Source: Candidatus Zophobacter franzmannii (GTDB lineage Bacteria > Cloacimonadota > Cloacimonadia > Cloacimonadales > JAFGVF01). Taken from it: a stretch of 9,636 nucleotides of DNA. Position 1 is the stretch's first letter. Every line of letters starts with the position of its first letter. Shown piece by piece: positions 7,434-9,636 of this stretch. The translations under genes and the position numbers were made by a program. The notes under the pieces are model-generated. The model saw nothing but the letters and a program-made list of their open reading frames with translations. It was not told the DNA's origin and made no database searches. The stretch is from the NCBI GenBank assembly GCA_030765245.1, contig JAVCCX010000024.1, positions 1 through 9,636 on the forward strand, in the 5' to 3' direction.

Positions 7434-7858
7434 ATTAGCTCCACGAAGTAAACTTTAAATAAAATTCCTCGCAATAACACATGATGTCAAGGATAAAGAT
7501 TTGATATTTCTATCTGTTCTGTCTATAAAGGTCTACCTATCTTTATCTCATTGCGTAAGTTTATCTTTTAGCTCTTTATCTCCCAACCAAACTACGCTTT
7601 TGGGGAAGGCAATTTCCATTGCTTTATCTGCTAATCATCAATAGGCATTTTCCACCCGTATCTCACATGGATAATTGCTACCTTTTTCTTGTGATAAATT
7701 CTCTTTCTCTTTTCCCGTGCTTTTAGTGTTTTTTGCCTGCCACGGCGTAATGAAATGAAGACGGGTGGTTCAAAATATCTTTGTTACTCTTTTGTTCTCC
7801 CGCTCAATTTTCCTCGACACACATCTCTAGAATAATTCTAACTAGTCCCTTACTACTC
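7434..7858 (-). other. mreB upstream block without a confirmed gene; overlapping frames lacking starts, possible gene relic or repeat
   Basis: No gene with a start and ribosome site is visible. On the minus strand one frame is open from 7783 to a TAG at 7631 (50 residues, very basic, including EPPVFISLRRGRQK and later VAIIHVRYGWKMPIDD) but has no ATG, GTG or TTG upstream of a late GTG. The next frame is open from about 7634 to TGA 7548 and reads LADKAMEIAFPKSVVWLGDK and a few more residues; a one-base shift would join the two. A third frame is open across part of the same stretch (ending NHPSSFHYAVAGKKH). The 8-base arms CCACCCGT (7652-7659) and ACGGGTGG (7761-7768) are inverted. This could be a frameshifted gene remnant, a dispersed intergenic repeat or a structured leader. 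The stretch 7907-8050 further upstream shows nothing I can name. Confidence 0.3.
7459..7490 (-). promoter_or_regulatory. candidate promoter for the mre/rod operon
   Basis: A perfect TTGACA (7485-7490) is followed by an AT-rich run whose best -10-like hexamer, TTTTAT (7459-7464), is 20 bases away; this spacing is longer than the usual 17. The position, about 50 bases ahead of the mreB start, is right for the operon promoter. The -10 assignment is weak. Confidence 0.35.
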
Positions 7859-7906
7859 TCTTACCCAAACTTGCTTACCCAAACGGGTAAGCAAGTTTGG
7901 GTAAGA
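7859..7906. repeat. perfect 22-bp inverted repeat with nested direct repeats
   Basis: The arms 7859-7880 and 7885-7906 are exact reverse complements around the four-base loop AAAC (plus strand). Within the structure CTTACCCAAAC occurs twice (7860-7870 and 7874-7884), and GGGTAAG twice (7885-7891 and 7899-7905), so several alternative foldings exist. There is no T-run on either side, so it is not an ordinary intrinsic terminator. It lies between the tRNA-Asn terminator and the mreB upstream block. It may be a REP/MITE-like palindrome or a protein-binding site. Confidence 0.85.
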
Positions 7907-8050
7907 AATGAGTAGGTGATTGGTAAGTTTTGAGTCTGAATTATTGAAGGAAATTACCGGTGGCTACGACATTAAATCTAAGCTTAACAAAAAAATGCAA
8001 ACTGCGTTTTCAACAGTACCAGGTTTGAACTTGTATCTCACACTTGTTGT

Positions 8051-8078
8051 AAAAAATAAAAGCCTGCTTTCGCAGGCT
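8051..8078 (-). terminator. Rho-independent terminator after tRNA-Asn
   Basis: On the minus strand a 7-bp stem AGCCTGC/GCAGGCT closes a GAAA tetraloop and is followed by TTTATTTTTT. It begins seven bases after the encoded CCA end of the tRNA. Confidence 0.9.
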
Positions 8079-8085
8079 AAAATTC

Positions 8086-8160
8086 TGGCTCCGGAAGAGG
8101 GATTTGAACCCCCGACAAATTGGTTAACAGCCAACTGCTCTACCGCTGAGCTATTCCGGA
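8086..8160 (-). tRNA. tRNA-Asn (anticodon GTT)
   Basis: The minus strand folds into a full cloverleaf of 75 bases including an encoded CCA end. The acceptor stem is TCCGGAA/TTCCGGA with discriminator G, the D stem is GCTC/GAGC, the anticodon stem GTTGG/CCAAT carries loop CTGTTAA (anticodon GTT), and the T arm GGGGG-TTCAAAT-CCCTC has one G-T pair. It is a single-gene unit with its own promoter and terminator. Confidence 0.97.
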
Positions 8161-8175
8161 GCATCGTTCGATGTG

Positions 8176-8209
8176 CAAACATAGAAAGCAGGGTGCCTTT
8201 CCGTGTCAA
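8176..8209 (-). promoter_or_regulatory. promoter of tRNA-Asn, with a Bacteroidetes-like -7 element
   Basis: TTGACA (8204-8209) is followed after 20 bases by TATGTTTG (8176-8183). The latter matches the TAnnTTTG element known for the primary sigma factor of Bacteroidetes, and the 20-base gap suits that type better than a 17-base sigma-70 spacer. It ends 15 bases before the tRNA. Between them CATCG/CGATG (8162-8173) can form a small leader hairpin. Confidence 0.55.
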
Positions 8210-8275
8210 TAAAATTCTTGAAAAAAGATTCTCTGTATTTATATGCTATATCTTAACTATTTGAGAGTGCTAAAA

Positions 8276-9247
8276 TTACTTACCAACTCGCTCCCAATCA
8301 CCAGTTAGTTCACCAATAAGAAGACCGTGATAAACTGCTTCAATTACAATCCGATATTCTTTGCCCTTATAGGCGTTCAGGTCACTTTTAATGACTGTCA
8401 TATCATCTTCCACATCTAAGTCATAACGGGGAGAGACATATTGGTCATAGACCTTATCACTTTCGTCGGAATCGATATAGATATATAATTGCAATCCTCG
8501 TGCGTCTGCTGAACCAATATTGGTAACATCCACAGAAACGGTGATTTTTACTTCACGATCATCAGGGTCGTCATAGAACTCTGTTTCAACTCCTGCTTTT
8601 AAGCTAACTGAGGGCTCATAAACTAATGGTAATGGCTTTGCGCTTTGACCTTGATACTCTGTTGGTATTTCTCCGAGAACCCAATCATTACCGGTAGTTT
8701 CAAGATAATAATAGCGTTTCCCTTCTAGACTATAGTAATCACCTGTACCCTCTTTGAAATGAATAGCCACCGCCATATGATCCTCTAATTGGATAAGAAC
8801 AGAGTCATAACCCATCTCAGTCAGAATTGCTGCTGCTAGAATCGCTGTATCCTCACAGTCTCCCCCATTCTCAAAGAGAGTCTCAAAAGGAAACCGAGGA
8901 TACTCACCTACTCCGGTAGTAACAATGTCAGTAGTGTACGGTAATGCCTGGATAAAGGCAATTACAAGATAAAGCTCATCCAAGGCTGTAAGGTCATTCT
9001 TGCGTGAGAGCCGGCCCATTGATTGAGCAAAGTTTTTAATAAGCTTATCATCAAAAGGGTCAGTGGCATAGAATCCATAGTCTCTATCCCGGCTTCTGTT
9101 TCGATAGAATCTATAAGTATCTTCAGATAATTGAGCTTCTATTGTGTACTTATTACCTCCATACTCCCAATGATAGAACTCTGTCTTTGCTAATAGATTC
9201 GTCGTTAGCACTGTTAGCAAGAGTACAGATAGTAGATATTTTCTCAT
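8276..9247 (-). CDS. secreted transglutaminase-like protein with C-terminal Ig-like domain
   Basis: I place the start at the ATG at 9247 (323 residues) because MRKYLLSVLLLTVLTTNLLA-K is a classical signal peptide; an ATG at 9283 would begin inside the upstream hairpin. Residues about 60-200 form a transglutaminase-like (papain-fold) domain: the stretch PRFPFETLFENGGDCEDTAI places Cys131 in the usual GGDCED setting, His157 lies in EDHMAVAIHF, and Glu183 in YYYLETT takes the third catalytic position. Such domains act as proteases, amidases or transferases; the substrate is not evident. Residues about 208-315 look like a CARDB/Ig-type beta sandwich (SVDVTNIGSADARGLQLYIY), usually an adhesion or spacer module. 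The mature protein is probably periplasmic or exported. No good Shine-Dalgarno is seen before the ATG. It sits between pgk and tRNA-Asn and has no clear functional partner here. Confidence 0.8.
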   Translation of the reverse strand: MRKYLLSVLLLTVLTTNLLAKTEFYHWEYGGNKYTIEAQLSEDTYRFYRNRSRDRDYGFYATDPFDDKLIKNFAQSMGRLSRKNDLTALDELYLVIAFIQALPYTTDIVTTGVGEYPRFPFETLFENGGDCEDTAILAAAILTEMGYDSVLIQLEDHMAVAIHFKEGTGDYYSLEGKRYYYLETTGNDWVLGEIPTEYQGQSAKPLPLVYEPSVSLKAGVETEFYDDPDDREVKITVSVDVTNIGSADARGLQLYIYIDSDESDKVYDQYVSPRYDLDVEDDMTVIKSDLNAYKGKEYRIVIEAVYHGLLIGELTGDWERVGK

Positions 9248-9257
9248 AAGTAATACT

Positions 9258-9287
9258 AAAGATGGTGTGCTCAAGCACACCATCTTT
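9258..9287 (-). terminator. perfect hairpin after pgk, probable terminator or processing site
   Basis: A 13-bp perfect stem (AAAGATGGTGTGC and its reverse complement) closes a four-base loop. It starts ten bases after the pgk stop and ends 10 bases before the ATG of the transglutaminase-like gene. The trailing T-run is only the TTT at the stem base, so termination may be partial. Confidence 0.6.
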
Positions 9288-9297
9288 ACATAAATTG

Positions 9298-9636
9298 TTA
9301 TTTCTTCTTTAGGTGTTCAGCATTTTGAATCAATGCTTGTACCGGCTCCATACCATAGGCTGAGCCTTCTTCAATGGAGTTAAGAACAGCTCCACCACCA
9401 GTATAGAAATAGTAATCACTGCGATCAACAGCCTTAAGATAAGTCTCATAAGCCAGAGCTTTGAACTCCTGAAGTGTGTCTCCACCACCAAAAGTCTTTT
9501 TAGCCTTCTTATTGGCAGCTACCATCTGATACATCTTCTGAGTTCCTTCATAGAAATTAGGCATATATCCCATAACAGCATTTACAAAGAACATATTGGC
9601 TCTATCAAACATCTCTTTCACATGGCGTAACTCCCA
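9298..9636 (-). CDS. pgk: phosphoglycerate kinase, C-terminal part, divergent (runs off the right edge)
   Basis: The frame is open from the right edge (beginning WELRHVKEMFDRAN) to TAA 9298-9300; the GTG at 9621 is internal, not the start. About 112 residues are visible, a little over a quarter of a normal PGK, covering the nucleotide-binding C-terminal lobe. The motifs FGGGDT and YTGGGAVLNSIE match the PGK signatures GGGDT and STGGGASLE. FVNAVMGYMPNFYEGT stands where most PGKs have the WNGPMGVFE segment. After the TGGG motif there is a small insertion (EEGSAYGMEPVQAL against the usual short G-x-LPGI-AL). PGK catalyses the ATP-forming step between 1,3-bisphosphoglycerate and 3-phosphoglycerate in glycolysis. 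The family call rests on the C-terminal signatures only, and the protein is clearly divergent. Confidence 0.75.
   Translation of the reverse strand, partial: WELRHVKEMFDRANMFFVNAVMGYMPNFYEGTQKMYQMVAANKKAKKTFGGGDTLQEFKALAYETYLKAVDRSDYYFYTGGGAVLNSIEEGSAYGMEPVQALIQNAEHLKKK

Noticed and set aside
7859..7906. CRISPR repeat or integron attC site
   Set aside because: There is no repeat-spacer periodicity, and the stem is perfect without the bulged bases and core sites of attC.
7920..8264. Open frames on both strands (7920-8264 plus, 7964-8209 minus) crossing the tRNA
   Set aside because: Both read straight through the tRNA-Asn, its terminator or its promoter, have no ribosome site and give unconvincing peptides.
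9248..9283. Upstream ATG at 9283 for the transglutaminase-like protein
   Set aside because: It lies inside the hairpin and would add 12 residues before a clear signal peptide that begins at the ATG at 9247.

Overview
The window is an AT-rich bacterial segment in which every supportable gene lies on the minus strand, so it reads from high to low coordinates. The organism cannot be fixed from the sequence alone. It is a rod-forming or at least elongasome-bearing bacterium that makes lipoproteins. A FlgD-like Ig/secretion-tail-type domain and a TAnnTTTG promoter element in front of the tRNA both point weakly towards the Fibrobacteres-Chlorobi-Bacteroidetes superphylum; Cloacimonadota would fit, but this is inference.

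Right part (9636-8276): the C-terminal part of a divergent phosphoglycerate kinase enters from the right edge. It is followed by a perfect 13-bp hairpin and then by a secreted transglutaminase-like protein with a C-terminal Ig-like domain. Middle (8275-7434): a tRNA-Asn(GUU) with its own promoter and a textbook terminator, then about 650 bases without a convincing gene. That stretch holds a perfect 22-bp hairpin built of nested repeats, a block with overlapping open frames that lack start codons, and a candidate promoter just ahead of mreB.

Left part (7433-1): one tightly packed operon encoding the cell-elongation machinery: mreB, mreC, a CofE-like (F420 gamma-glutamyl ligase family) enzyme, mreD, mrdA (PBP2) and rodA. 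These are followed by a lipoprotein with a jelly-roll-like domain, an 88-residue protein of unknown function, and a second lipoprotein with a FlgD-like domain that runs off the left edge. MreB filaments, MreC/MreD, the PBP2 transpeptidase and the RodA glycosyltransferase together build the lateral wall. Spacings are tiny or negative, so co-transcription and translational coupling are likely.

The most notable points are three apparent lesions in otherwise good genes: an in-frame TAA in mreD, the absence of any ATG/GTG/TTG start that includes the membrane anchor in mrdA, and a one-base frameshift in the FlgD-like lipoprotein. The CofE-like gene sitting between mreC and mreD is the other. The lesions could be assembly errors or real recoding/decay events; raw reads would decide.
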